This document shows positions 1-7,873 of a stretch of DNA of 37,071 bases, in pieces. The DNA lies in NCBI GenBank assembly GCA_046313915.1, contig JBKBXX010000017.1, positions 1 through 37,071 of the forward strand, in the 5' to 3' direction. The notes under the pieces are model-generated. The model was not told the DNA's origin, did not search any database, and was given only the letters and a program-made list of their open reading frames with translations. The first letter of the stretch is position 1; each line of letters starts with the position of its first letter. Origin of the DNA: CAKKQX01 sp046313915 (GTDB lineage: Bacteria; Pseudomonadota; Gammaproteobacteria; Burkholderiales; SG8-41). The position numbers were made by a program, and so were the translations under genes.

Positions 1-65
1 GCGAACGATGAGGCGGCGGCACTGTTTCCGACAAAATTGTCCGGGCCCGGGGCAGCATGTCGGAC

Positions 66-95
66 TTGACCGGATCCATGTGCCAAGTGCATGAT
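66..95 (+). promoter_or_regulatory. Possible sigma70 promoter before the response regulator
   Basis: TTGACC at 66-71 and CATGAT at 90-95 are 18 bases apart and lie about 70 bases before the likely start of the response-regulator gene. The -10 match is only partial. Nothing else in bases 1-163 could be assigned; an open frame over roughly the first 65 bases might be the end of an upstream gene but is too short to identify. Confidence 0.25.
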
Positions 96-163
96 CTGAA
101 ATGTTTGTTTTCCCTGCATGGCTATGCAGAACGTGCAAAAAAATCGCTCGTGTAATACTCATC

Positions 164-541
164 ATGGCTGAGAAATCCGGCCGCAAGCCGCGTATCCTGA
201 TCGTCGATGACGACAGCATGATCCGCTCGTTCCTGAGGCTGATGCTGCGCGAAGACGGCTACGAGGTGGTCGGCGAAGCCGGATCCGGCGAAAACCTGGT
301 CAACCTTTGCCGGGCTACCCGTGCCGAGCTTGTGCTGCTCGATATCAATTTGCCGGGGATCGACGGCTTGCAGGCGCTCGAAACCCTGCGTAACGCGCAT
401 CCCGAAATGCGGGTCATCATGATCAGCGCCGAAGCCACCCTCGACCGAGTGCAGCAGGCCATGGCAAAAGGCGCGCGTGGCTTCATCGTCAAACCCTTCA
501 ATGCCGGCAAGGTCCTGAGCGATATAGCCGCCTGCCTCTGA
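164..541 (+). CDS. Single-domain (CheY-like) response regulator
   Basis: A 125-residue protein consisting of one receiver domain. The acidic pocket is D15-D16-D17 (motif ILIVDDD), the phospho-acceptor is D60 (LLDINLPG), the conserved Ser is S88 (MISAE) and the conserved Lys is K110 (VKPF). There is no output domain, so by family knowledge it acts by protein-protein contact in a phosphorelay or chemotaxis-like pathway. An in-frame ATG at 101 would add 21 residues (FVFPAWLCRTC...) that do not look like receiver sequence, so ATG 164 is preferred; neither start has a clear ribosome site. No kinase is visible, so the partner is unknown. Confidence 0.85.
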   Translation: MAEKSGRKPRILIVDDDSMIRSFLRLMLREDGYEVVGEAGSGENLVNLCRATRAELVLLDINLPGIDGLQALETLRNAHPEMRVIMISAEATLDRVQQAMAKGARGFIVKPFNAGKVLSDIAACL

Positions 542-609
542 AAGATGCGCATTTGCGGTCGCGAGACTGCCCGCGGCCGGGATTTCAGGAGCCAACGCCC
601 TGATTTCAT

Positions 610-638
610 TTGAAGCAGCGCCGCGATTCCGCTAGAAT
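610..638 (+). promoter_or_regulatory. Sigma70 promoter of tRNA-Val
   Basis: TTGAAG (610-615) and TAGAAT (633-638) have an exact 17-base spacer and end 11 bases before the 5' end of the tRNA. This is good spacing for a stable-RNA promoter. Predicted from sequence only. Confidence 0.65.
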
Positions 639-649
639 GCCACATCTTT

Positions 650-726
650 AGGCGCGTAGCTCAGCTGGTTAGAGCACCACCTTGACATGGTGGGGGTCGT
701 TGGTTCGAGTCCAATCGCGCCTACCA
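650..726 (+). tRNA. tRNA-Val (anticodon GAC)
   Basis: A 77-base cloverleaf with encoded CCA. The acceptor stem AGGCGCG pairs with CGCGCCT; the D arm has GCTC/GAGC; the anticodon stem CCACC/GGTGG encloses loop TTGACAT with anticodon GAC at 684-686; the T arm is GTTGG-TTCGAGT-CCAAT. It reads the valine codon GUC. It lies between the response regulator and thrS and has its own promoter. Confidence 0.96.
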
Positions 727-825
727 ATTTTTTGATGGTAAACCGGGAAATCACCGATTTACGCGAGGAGTCAGAAAGGCGGCGCGGCGCGCGGCCGGTC
801 TGGCTCTTGTTTTTTGAGCGTTGAA

Positions 826-2742
826 ATGCCGAACATACGCCTTCCCGACGGATCGACAAAAGCATTCGACCAACCGGTCAGCGTCGCCGAGCTCGCGCAA
901 AGCATAGGCGCCGGGCTTGCCAAGGCGGCGCTCGCCGGCCGCGTCAACGGCAAGCTCGTCGACACTTCGTACCGCATCGAAAGCGATGCCGATGTCGCCA
1001 TCGTCACCGACAAGGATCCCGCCGGGCTGGAAATCATCCGCCATTCGACGGCGCATCTGCTGGCGCACGCGGTCAAAGAGCTTTTTCCGGAGGCCCAGGT
1101 AACGATAGGACCGGTGATCGAGGACGGGTTCTATTACGATTTTTCCTACAAGCGGCCGTTTACGCCCGAAGATCTCGCCGCGATCGAGCAGCGCATGGCT
1201 GAAATCGTCAGGCGTGATCTCCGGATCGAGCGCCAGCTGATGCCGCGCGACGCGGCGATCGCCTTTTTCAAGGAGATGGGCGAGCGCTACAAGGCCGAGA
1301 TCATCGCTGCGATTCCCGCCGGCGAGGAAATTTCGCTCTATCGCCAGGGCAACTTCGTCGATCTGTGCCGCGGGCCGCACGTGCCTTCGACCGGAAAACT
1401 CAAGGTCTTCAAGCTGATGAAGGTCGCCGGCGCCTACTGGCGCGGGGATTCGAAAAACGAGATGCTGCAACGGATCTACGGCACGGCGTGGAGCAGGAAG
1501 GAAGACCAGCAAGCCTATCTTCATCGCCTGGAGGAAGCCGAAAAACGCGACCATCGCCGACTCGGCCGCAGCCTCGACCTGTTTCACCAGCAGGACGAAG
1601 CGCCGGGCATGGTGTTCTGGCATCCCAAGGGATGGGTGATCTGGCAGGTGATCGAGCAGTATCTGCGCCGGGTGGTGCACGACGCCGGCTACCAGGAAAT
1701 CCGCACTCCCCAGATCATGGACCGTTCGTTGTGGGAGCGTTCGGGGCACTGGGAAAATTTTCGCGAAAACATGTTCACCACCGAATCGGAATCGCGCGAT
1801 TACGCGATCAAGCCGATGAACTGCCCGGGCCATATCCAGGTCTTCAACCAGGGCATCAAGAGTTATCGCGACCTTCCGCTGCGGCTTGCCGAGTTCGGCT
1901 CCTGCCACCGCAACGAACCCTCGGGCGCGCTCCACGGCCTGATGCGGGTGCGCAATTTCGTGCAGGACGACGCGCATATTTTCTGCAGCGAAGACCAGGT
2001 GCAGGGCGAAGTGAGCCAGTTCATCCGGCTGCTGCAGCGGGTCTATGCCGATTTCGGCTTCGACGACGTGCTGGTCAAGCTGTCGCTGCGGCCGGCGAAG
2101 CGTGTCGGCAGCGACGAGCAATGGGACCGCGCCGAAGCCGCGCTCGAAGCCGCGCTCAAAAACATGGGACTGCCTTTCGAAGTGCAGCCGGGCGAAGGAG
2201 CGTTTTACGGCCCCAAGATCGAATTTTCGCTCAAGGACAGCCTGGGCCGAGTCTGGCAGTGCGGCACCATGCAGCTCGATTTTTCGATGCCGGGGCGGCT
2301 GGGAGCCGAGTTTGTCGCCGAAGACAATACCCGCAAGGTGCCGGTGATGCTGCACCGGGCGATCCTGGGTTCGCTCGAGCGCTTCATCGGCATCCTGATC
2401 GAGCATTACGCGGGCGCCATGCCGGTGTGGCTTGCCCCCGTGCAGGCGGTGGTCATGAACATCTCCGAACACCAGACCGATTACGCCCGGCAGGTGGCGG
2501 CGGCGTTGCGCAATGCCGGTTTACGCGCCGAAGCCGACTTGAGGAACGAGAAAATTTCCTATAAAATTCGGGAACATAGTTTGCAGAAGCTGCCCTATCA
2601 GGTCGTCGTGGGCGACAAGGAAGTGGCGGCACAGAGGGTTGCCGTGCGTAGCCGCAAAGGCGAAGACCTGGGGCAAATGACCCTGGAGGCTTTCATTGCC
2701 CGTCTCGAAGCCGAGGCGGCGCAAAAAGGTCGCGCGGCTTGA
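826..2742 (+). CDS. thrS: Threonine--tRNA ligase
   Basis: Charges tRNA-Thr in the cytoplasm. The 638-residue product is close to the 642 residues of the E. coli enzyme. In order it has a TGS domain (about 1-60), an editing domain with H73 and H77 in HSTAHLLAHA, a class II catalytic core with MNCPGH, a motif 2 region with CHRNEPSGALHGLMRVR, motif 3 (LHRAILGSLERFIGIL) and a C-terminal anticodon-binding domain. A TTG at 814 could add four residues, but ATG 826 gives the usual MPxIxLPDG opening and places the editing histidines at the E. coli numbers. It heads the infC-rpmI-rplT-pheST cluster. E. coli thrS is autoregulated through a tRNA-like leader; no such leader was recognised in 727-825. Confidence 0.97.
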   Translation: MPNIRLPDGSTKAFDQPVSVAELAQSIGAGLAKAALAGRVNGKLVDTSYRIESDADVAIVTDKDPAGLEIIRHSTAHLLAHAVKELFPEAQVTIGPVIEDGFYYDFSYKRPFTPEDLAAIEQRMAEIVRRDLRIERQLMPRDAAIAFFKEMGERYKAEIIAAIPAGEEISLYRQGNFVDLCRGPHVPSTGKLKVFKLMKVAGAYWRGDSKNEMLQRIYGTAWSRKEDQQAYLHRLEEAEKRDHRRLGRSLDLFHQQDEAPGMVFWHPKGWVIWQVIEQYLRRVVHDAGYQEIRTPQIMDRSLWERSGHWENFRENMFTTESESRDYAIKPMNCPGHIQVFNQGIKSYRDLPLRLAEFGSCHRNEPSGALHGLMRVRNFVQDDAHIFCSEDQVQGEVSQFIRLLQRVYADFGFDDVLVKLSLRPAKRVGSDEQWDRAEAALEAALKNMGLPFEVQPGEGAFYGPKIEFSLKDSLGRVWQCGTMQLDFSMPGRLGAEFVAEDNTRKVPVMLHRAILGSLERFIGILIEHYAGAMPVWLAPVQAVVMNISEHQTDYARQVAAALRNAGLRAEADLRNEKISYKIREHSLQKLPYQVVVGDKEVAAQRVAVRSRKGEDLGQMTLEAFIARLEAEAAQKGRAA

Positions 2743-2754
2743 GATTGACGAAAC

Positions 2755-2761
2755 GAGGGAG
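2755..2761 (+). promoter_or_regulatory. Ribosome-binding site that decides the infC AUA start
   Basis: GAGGGAG lies exactly 8 bases before ATA at 2770-2772. There is no ATG, GTG or TTG in frame at a suitable distance. The next in-frame ATG (2860) has no such site and would delete conserved N-terminal IF3 sequence. Confidence 0.75.
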
Positions 2762-2769
2762 TTTTTCTA

Positions 2770-3435
2770 ATAGCTAAGGAAGAAGAAGCCCGGATCAACA
2801 GCGAAATCACCGCGCTGGAGGTCAGGGTCATAGGTGTCAACGGCGAACAGCTCGGCATCATGAGTCTCGCGGCTGCCAACAAGCTGGCAGAGGAGGCCGA
2901 GCTCGATCTGGTCGAAATCGCACCCACGGCGAAACCGCCGGTGTGCCGCATCATGGATTACGGGAAGTTCAAGTACCGTGAGAGCAAGAAGCGGCACGAG
3001 GCGAAGCTCAAGCAGAAGCAGATCGTCGTCAAGGAAATCAAGTTTCGCCCGGGAACCGACGAAGGCGATTATCAGATCAAGCTGCGCAATCTGATACGTT
3101 TCCTCGAGGAAGGCGACAAGACCAAGATCACGCTGCGGTTTCGGGGACGTGAAATGGCGCATCAGGAAATCGGGGTGCGGCTGCTGGAACGGGTGAGAGG
3201 CGATCTCGAACCGTACGGCGTAGTCGAGCAGTTCCCGAAGATGGAAGGGCGGCAGCTCGTCATGGTGCTGTCGCCGAAAAAGAGCGGCAAGCCCGCCGCG
3301 GCCGCGGCCAAACCGGCAGCGGTGCCCAAAAAGGCCGAAGCGGAAACGCCCAAGCCACGCGCTGCGGCCACGAGGGCCGAGGGCGGCGAGTCGAGAGCGA
3401 ATGCGGCGGGTGTCGCAGGAGCCGAGAAGAAGTAG
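2770..3435 (+). CDS. infC: Translation initiation factor IF-3, AUA start, Ala/Lys-rich tail
   Basis: IF3 binds the 30S subunit and checks the start codon and initiator tRNA. The frame opens with ATA (2770) and continues AKEEEARINSEITALEVRV, typical IF3 N-terminal sequence; starting at ATG 2860 would lose 30 conserved residues. Rare start codons (AUU in E. coli) are known for infC and make IF3 repress its own synthesis, so AUA here fits that logic. The core has the linker and C-domain signature KEIKFRPGTDEGDYQIKLRN and RFRGREMAHQEIG. The 221-residue product exceeds the usual ~180 because of a tail of about 45 residues rich in Ala, Lys and Pro after VMVLSPKK. It starts 27 bases after thrS. Confidence 0.93.
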   Translation: MAKEEEARINSEITALEVRVIGVNGEQLGIMSLAAANKLAEEAELDLVEIAPTAKPPVCRIMDYGKFKYRESKKRHEAKLKQKQIVVKEIKFRPGTDEGDYQIKLRNLIRFLEEGDKTKITLRFRGREMAHQEIGVRLLERVRGDLEPYGVVEQFPKMEGRQLVMVLSPKKSGKPAAAAAKPAAVPKKAEAETPKPRAAATRAEGGESRANAAGVAGAEKK

Positions 3436-3439
3436 TTGT

Positions 3440-3479
3440 CCGGGTTTTGTGAAGTCCCTTCGCAACGGAGGGCACCCGG
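3440..3479 (+). promoter_or_regulatory. Nested hairpin in the infC-rpmI gap (possible L20 control site)
   Basis: The outer arms CCGGGT (3440-3445) and ACCCGG (3474-3479) enclose a second hairpin, CCCTTCG-CAA-CGGAGGG (3456-3472). It ends 24 bases before the rpmI start and has no T-run, so it does not look like a terminator. In E. coli and Bacillus, L20 binds structured RNA in this operon to repress rpmI-rplT. A similar role here is inferred from position only. Confidence 0.45.
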
Positions 3480-3503
3480 CGCTAAGCTAAAACAGGAGTT
3501 GTC

Positions 3504-3698
3504 ATGCCGAAGATGAAAACCAAGAGCGGCGCTGCAAAGCGCTTCAAGAAGTTGGGAGGCGGCAAGTTCAAGCGCGCCAGCGCGAATCTGCGCCACATCC
3601 TGACCAAGAAAAGTACCAAGCGCAAGCGCCACCTGCGCGGCACCACCACCGTGCATTCGACGAATGCGCGCGCCGTGCGTGCCATGTTGCCGAACTAG
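3504..3698 (+). CDS. rpmI: Large ribosomal subunit protein bL35
   Basis: A 64-residue, very basic protein opening MPKMKTKSGAAKRFK and containing the RASANLRHILTKKS stretch, as in L35 throughout bacteria. It is part of the 50S subunit. AGGAG at 3494-3498 precedes ATG with good spacing. It sits between infC and rplT, its normal place, and is probably co-transcribed with both. Confidence 0.97.
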   Translation: MPKMKTKSGAAKRFKKLGGGKFKRASANLRHILTKKSTKRKRHLRGTTTVHSTNARAVRAMLPN

Positions 3699-3709
3699 GA
3701 GAATCCGCC

Positions 3710-4069
3710 ATGCCAAGAGTCAAACGTGGCGTAATCGCCCGCGCCAGCCACAAGAAAGTGCTGCAGCAGGCCAAGGGTTTCCGTGGCCGCCGCAAGAACG
3801 TATTCCGCATCGCCAACGAAGCGGTGATGCGTGCCGGTCAGTACGCCTATCGCGACCGTCGCAACAGAAAGCGCGTTTTCCGTTCGCTGTGGATTGCGCG
3901 TATCAATGCCGCCGCGCGCGAGCACGGCATGACTTACAGCGTGTTCATGAACGGACTGAAGAAAGCCGCGATCGCCGTAGACCGCAAGGTGCTTGCCGAT
4001 ATCGCGGTGCTCGACAAGCCGGCTTTCGGCAAGTTCGTCGAAAAAGCGAAGGCCAGTCTCGGCGCCTGA
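3710..4069 (+). CDS. rplT: Large ribosomal subunit protein bL20
   Basis: A 119-residue basic protein. The family sequence MPRVKRGVIARASHKKVL and the 23S rRNA-binding N-terminal helix are clear, with AKGFRGRRKNVFRIA following. L20 is needed early in 50S assembly and acts as operon repressor in studied bacteria. Its start is 11 bases after the rpmI stop, with an AGGAGAAT ribosome site. A hairpin and T-run follow the stop. Confidence 0.97.
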   Translation: MPRVKRGVIARASHKKVLQQAKGFRGRRKNVFRIANEAVMRAGQYAYRDRRNRKRVFRSLWIARINAAAREHGMTYSVFMNGLKKAAIAVDRKVLADIAVLDKPAFGKFVEKAKASLGA

Positions 4070-4082
4070 ACCATGGCGCGGG

Positions 4083-4113
4083 AAAAAGGGGGCTGTTGCG
4101 GCCTCCTTTTTTT
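4083..4113 (+). terminator. Rho-independent terminator or attenuator between rplT and pheS
   Basis: AAAAAGGGGGC (4083-4093) pairs with GGCCTCCTTTTT (4100-4111; one G-T pair) around a small loop, followed by further T residues. It lies only about 20 bases before pheS, where E. coli has the pheST attenuator, so it may control read-through into pheST rather than simply end the upstream operon. Confidence 0.7.
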
Positions 4114-4134
4114 CTGCGTACCTCCCCTCGTCCG

Positions 4135-5121
4135 ATGCAAGACCTTGATCTGATCGTCAACGAAGCGCTTGCGCTGTTTTCGACCATCGACGATGCCGAT
4201 CGGCTCGAGCAGGCCAAGGCGCGCTATCTCGGCAAGTCGGGCGCCTTGACCGGGCTGTTGAAAGGGCTCGGCAAAGTGCCGGCGGCGGAGCGTCCGGCAA
4301 TGGGCGCGCGCATCAACGCAGCCAAGGAAAAACTGGAGGCCGCGTTGCGCGAACAGCGCGAGCTCATCCAGTCGCGCAAGCTCGAAGCCAGGCTGCGGGA
4401 AGAGTCCCTGGACGTGACGTTGCCGGGTCGTGGCCCCGGACATGGCGGCCTGCATCCCGTGACCCGTACGCTCGAGCGCATCGAGCAGCTTTTCCGCACC
4501 ATGGGCTTCGAAGTGGCGGACGGGCCCGAAATCGAAACCGACTACTACAACTTCACCGCGCTCAACCAGCCCGAAAATCATCCGGCGCGTTCGATGCATG
4601 ACACGTTTTATCTGGAAGACGGCAAGCATTTGCTGCGCACGCACACTTCGCCGATCCAGATCCGCTACATGGAAAAAAATCGGCCGCCGCTCAAGATCAT
4701 CGCGCCGGGACGGGTCTATCGCGTCGATTCGGACGCCACCCATTCGCCGATGTTCCACCAGGTCGAAGGGCTGTGGATCGACGAGCACATCACGTTCGCC
4801 GATCTCAAAGGGGTGCTGGCGGATTTCTTCAGGCGTTTTTTCGAGCGGGATGACCTGAAAGTGCGTTTCCGACCGTCGTTTTTCCCGTTTACCGAGCCCT
4901 CGGCCGAAATCGACATGAGTTTCGGCGACGGCTGGCTGGAGACAGGGGGCTGCGGCATGGTGCATCCGAATGTCCTGCGTAACGTCAATATCGATCCCGA
5001 GCAATATCAGGGTTTTGCCTTCGGCCTGGGGCCGGACCGTCTGACCATGCTGCGTTACGGCGTGAACGACTTGCGTCTTTTCTTCGAGAACGATTTGCGC
5101 TTCCTGAAACAATTCAACTGA
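4135..5121 (+). CDS. pheS: Phenylalanine--tRNA ligase alpha subunit
   Basis: The catalytic subunit of the alpha2-beta2 enzyme. The 328 residues match the usual length (327 in E. coli). The N-terminal coiled coil (about 1-85) is followed by the class II core: motif 2 region GRVYRVDSDATHSPMFHQVEG, shown by VYRVDSDATHSPMFHQ, then RPSFFPFTEPSAEID and the motif 3 region FGLGPDRLTMLRYG. ATG 4135 gives the normal N-terminus (MQDLDLIVNEAL); a longer reading frame from 3664 overlaps rplT and is rejected. pheT follows after a 73-base gap holding a palindromic repeat. Confidence 0.96.
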   Translation: MQDLDLIVNEALALFSTIDDADRLEQAKARYLGKSGALTGLLKGLGKVPAAERPAMGARINAAKEKLEAALREQRELIQSRKLEARLREESLDVTLPGRGPGHGGLHPVTRTLERIEQLFRTMGFEVADGPEIETDYYNFTALNQPENHPARSMHDTFYLEDGKHLLRTHTSPIQIRYMEKNRPPLKIIAPGRVYRVDSDATHSPMFHQVEGLWIDEHITFADLKGVLADFFRRFFERDDLKVRFRPSFFPFTEPSAEIDMSFGDGWLETGGCGMVHPNVLRNVNIDPEQYQGFAFGLGPDRLTMLRYGVNDLRLFFENDLRFLKQFN

Positions 5122-5124
5122 AAT

Positions 5125-5187
5125 CGCGGATGAACGCAGATGATGTTTCTGGTTTTGTCGGCGTCCATCAGCATGTATTGGCGGTTG
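5125..5187 (+). repeat. Palindromic intergenic repeat between pheS and pheT
   Basis: GATGAACGC (5129-5137) and GCGTCCATC (5161-5169) form an imperfect inverted repeat (8 of 9 positions) inside a degenerate sequence of the type CGCGGATGAACGCAGATG. It resembles a short palindromic repeat I recall from intergenic regions of many betaproteobacteria. It fills the pheS-pheT gap. The copy number in this genome cannot be judged from one window. Confidence 0.5.
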
Positions 5188-5194
5188 CTGACTC

Positions 5195-7552
5195 ATGAAG
5201 TTTTCTGAAAACTGGCTGCGCACTTTCGTCGACCCGCCGCTTTCCAGCGGGGAACTGGCGGATGCCCTGACCATGGGTGGCATCGAGGTCGAGGCCATGG
5301 AGCCCGTCGCGCCGGCCTTCGATCACGTGGTGGTCGGCGAGGTACTCAGAGTGGAGAAACATCCGCACGCCGACCGTCTGACGGTATGCGAGGTCGACGC
5401 CGGCACTGCGACGCTGACGATAGTCTGCGGCGCTCCCAACGTCCGCCCCGGCATCAAGGTTCCGGTAGCGCTCGTCGGCGCGCGCCTTCCCGGCACCGAG
5501 ATCGGGGCTGCGACGGTGCGCGGGGTCGAGTCCCGCGGCATGCTATGTTCGGCGAAGGAACTGGGGCTCAGCGCCGATGCCTCGGGCTTGCTGATCCTGC
5601 CCCGCGACATGCAGACGGGCGCCGACATCCGTCAAGCGCTCGATCTCGACGACCAGATCCTGATCACCAAGCCGACGCCCAACCGCGGCGATTGTCTTTC
5701 GATCGTGGGCATGGCGCGCGAAGTCGCGGCGATCACCGGCGCCGCCATGCGCGGCATCGAAACCGCCGCTGCGGCGCAAAACGCCATCGACGACGTCATC
5801 GAGATCACGCTCGATGCGCCGCAGGCGTGCCCGCGTTACTGCGGCCGCCTGGTGCGCGGTGTCGATGCCGGGGCGCCGACGCCGCACTGGATGGTGCAGC
5901 GGCTGGCGCGCAGCGGCATCCGCGCCATCAGCGCAATCGTCGACATCACCAACTATGTCATGCTCGAACTGGGACAGCCGCTGCACGCTTTCGATGCTGT
6001 GAAACTCGAAGGCGGCATCCATGTGCGCTTTGCGCATGCGGGAGAAAAACTGACGCTGCTCAACGAGCAGACCCCCGCGCTGACGCCGGATTTCCTGGTG
6101 ATCGCCGACGATCGCAAGGCGCTGGCGCTGGCGGGCATCATGGGCGGGGCGCAGAGCGCGGTCGGCGCGGGCACCAGCGACATTTTCCTCGAAAGCGCAT
6201 TTTTCGATCCCGGTGTGATCGCCGGCAAGTCGCGCATGCTCGGCTTTGGCTCGGATTCCGCCTACCGTTTCGAGCGCGGTGTCGATTTTTCGGGAACGGC
6301 GAATGCCCTGGAACGGGCGACCCGGCTGGTGCTGGAGATCTGCGGCGGCAGGGCCGGGCCGATCAGCGAAGCGCGCGCCGGGTTGCCGCAGCGCAAGCCG
6401 GTCGCTTTGCGTCTGAAGCGTGCCCAGCGGCTGCTGGGAATCGAGCTCGATGCTGCCGCGGTCGGCGCCATTTTGCGGCGCCTGGGTTTCGAGTCCACTG
6501 CCTTGCAGGACGAATTCCGGGTGACGCCGCCGGCTTACCGCTTCGACATCGCGATCGAGGAAGACCTGGTCGAGGAAGTGGCGCGCATCCACGGTTACGA
6601 CAACATTCCGGCTGCGATGCCGATGGCGCATGCCGCGATGCTGCCGGTGCCCGAAGCCCGGCGCGATGCGGCTGCCATCCGCCAGCTGCTGGCGGCGCGC
6701 GACTACCAGGAAATCATCACTTACAGCTTCGTGGAACGCGCGTGGGAAGAGGATTTTTGCGGTAATGCCTCGCCGGTGGCGCTTGCCAATCCCATTGCCA
6801 GCCAGATGAGCGTAATGCGTTCGAGTCTGATAGGTGGTCTCGTCGGCAGCGTCGCATTCAATGTCAGCCGCAAGCAGACACGAGTGCGCCTGTTCGAAAT
6901 CGGGCGCTGTTTCGCGTGCGCCGCAGCGGGCGGTTATGCCCAGGCGCTGCGGGTGGCAGGGATTGCCTACGGCGATGCGCTGCAGGAACAGTGGGGCAGT
7001 CCGGCGCGGCGCGTCGATTTTCACGACGTGAAAAATGACGTCGAGGTGCTGCTGGCGCCTCGCGGCGCCCGTTTCGAAGCCGCCGCCCATCCTGCGTTGC
7101 ATCCGGGCAAGTCGGCGCGTATCGTGCGTGAAAATATGACAATCGGGTGGATCGGGGAATTGCATCCGCGCTGGCAACAGAAGTATGATCTGCCCCTTGC
7201 GCCGGTTCTGTTCGAGCTCGAGCTCGAGAGCGTCGCCGCGGGGCGCTTGCCGGCCTACAGGGAGATTTCGAAATTTCCGCCGGTCAGGCGCGATCTTGCC
7301 GTAATCGTCGACGAGAACGTGAACTATGACACGATCAGGGAGGATCTGCGTTCCGGGCAACCCGCGATAGTGACCGAAATCGAGCTGTTTGACATATACC
7401 GCGGTCCGGGCATAGAAAAGGGCAAAAAAAGTCTTGCATTCAGGGTGTTATTGCAGGATACTCAAAAAACTTTGACCGATGCGGAAGTCGATTCCGCGGT
7501 CTCGCAGCTGGTCCAGATTTTGCAACAACGTTTCAACGCGAAACTTCGTTGA
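5195..7552 (+). CDS. pheT: Phenylalanine--tRNA ligase beta subunit
   Basis: A 785-residue partner of PheS (E. coli 795). In order: an N-terminal MKFSENWLRTFVDP start, an EMAP/tRNA-binding OB domain (about 40-150; VCGAPNVRPG), the B3/B4 editing domain (about 210-380), the B5 domain (about 400-475), a catalytic-like domain and the C-terminal FDX-ACB anticodon-binding domain (KFPPVRRDLAVIVDE, about 690-785). It recognises tRNA-Phe and edits mischarged Tyr. ATG 5195 has only a weak ribosome site. ihfA follows 12 bases later, as in E. coli. Confidence 0.97.
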   Translation: MKFSENWLRTFVDPPLSSGELADALTMGGIEVEAMEPVAPAFDHVVVGEVLRVEKHPHADRLTVCEVDAGTATLTIVCGAPNVRPGIKVPVALVGARLPGTEIGAATVRGVESRGMLCSAKELGLSADASGLLILPRDMQTGADIRQALDLDDQILITKPTPNRGDCLSIVGMAREVAAITGAAMRGIETAAAAQNAIDDVIEITLDAPQACPRYCGRLVRGVDAGAPTPHWMVQRLARSGIRAISAIVDITNYVMLELGQPLHAFDAVKLEGGIHVRFAHAGEKLTLLNEQTPALTPDFLVIADDRKALALAGIMGGAQSAVGAGTSDIFLESAFFDPGVIAGKSRMLGFGSDSAYRFERGVDFSGTANALERATRLVLEICGGRAGPISEARAGLPQRKPVALRLKRAQRLLGIELDAAAVGAILRRLGFESTALQDEFRVTPPAYRFDIAIEEDLVEEVARIHGYDNIPAAMPMAHAAMLPVPEARRDAAAIRQLLAARDYQEIITYSFVERAWEEDFCGNASPVALANPIASQMSVMRSSLIGGLVGSVAFNVSRKQTRVRLFEIGRCFACAAAGGYAQALRVAGIAYGDALQEQWGSPARRVDFHDVKNDVEVLLAPRGARFEAAAHPALHPGKSARIVRENMTIGWIGELHPRWQQKYDLPLAPVLFELELESVAAGRLPAYREISKFPPVRRDLAVIVDENVNYDTIREDLRSGQPAIVTEIELFDIYRGPGIEKGKKSLAFRVLLQDTQKTLTDAEVDSAVSQLVQILQQRFNAKLR

Positions 7553-7564
7553 AAAGGGGAAAAC

Positions 7565-7873
7565 ATGACTTTAACCAAGGCCGAACTTGCGGACCTCTTG
7601 TTTGAGAAAGTAGGTTTCAACAAGCGTGAAGCCAAGGACATGGTCGAATCGTTTTTCGAGGAAGTCCGGACCGCGCTGGAGGAAGGGCGGGGCGTGAAGC
7701 TGTCCGGCTTCGGCAATTTCCAGTTGCGCGACAAGCCGCAGCGCCCGGGCAGGAACCCCAAGACCGGCGAGGAAATCCCGATCACTGCGCGGCGCGTGGT
7801 GACGTTTCATGCATCGCAGAAGCTGAAGGCGATGGTGGAACAGCATTTCCATGCAGCAAAACCACAATCCTAA
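7565..7873 (+). CDS. ihfA: Integration host factor alpha subunit
   Basis: A 102-residue DNA-bending protein of the HU/IHF family; with IhfB it forms the heterodimer used in recombination, replication and sigma54 promoters. The beta-arm motif RPGRNPKTGEEIPI and SGFGNFQLRDK are present, and MTLTKAELADLLFE is typical of the alpha subunit. GGGGAAAAC provides a ribosome site. Its last 23 bases overlap the next gene in another frame. Position after pheT is conserved with gammaproteobacteria. Confidence 0.96.
   Translation: MTLTKAELADLLFEKVGFNKREAKDMVESFFEEVRTALEEGRGVKLSGFGNFQLRDKPQRPGRNPKTGEEIPITARRVVTFHASQKLKAMVEQHFHAAKPQS

Noticed and set aside
727..825. tRNA-Thr-like operator in the thrS leader
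   Set aside because: No anticodon-like loop or paired arms comparable to the E. coli thrS operator could be drawn.
632..865. Minus-strand frame with GAIGLEPTTPTMSRWCSNQLSYAP
   Set aside because: It is antisense to tRNA-Val; this translation is a well-known false protein.
751..2472. Very long minus-strand frame opposite thrS (similar frames oppose gyrA at 18123-21050 and rpsA at 28628-30787)
   Set aside because: They mirror strongly conserved genes in GC-rich DNA and are rich in His, Arg and Asp without any family resemblance.
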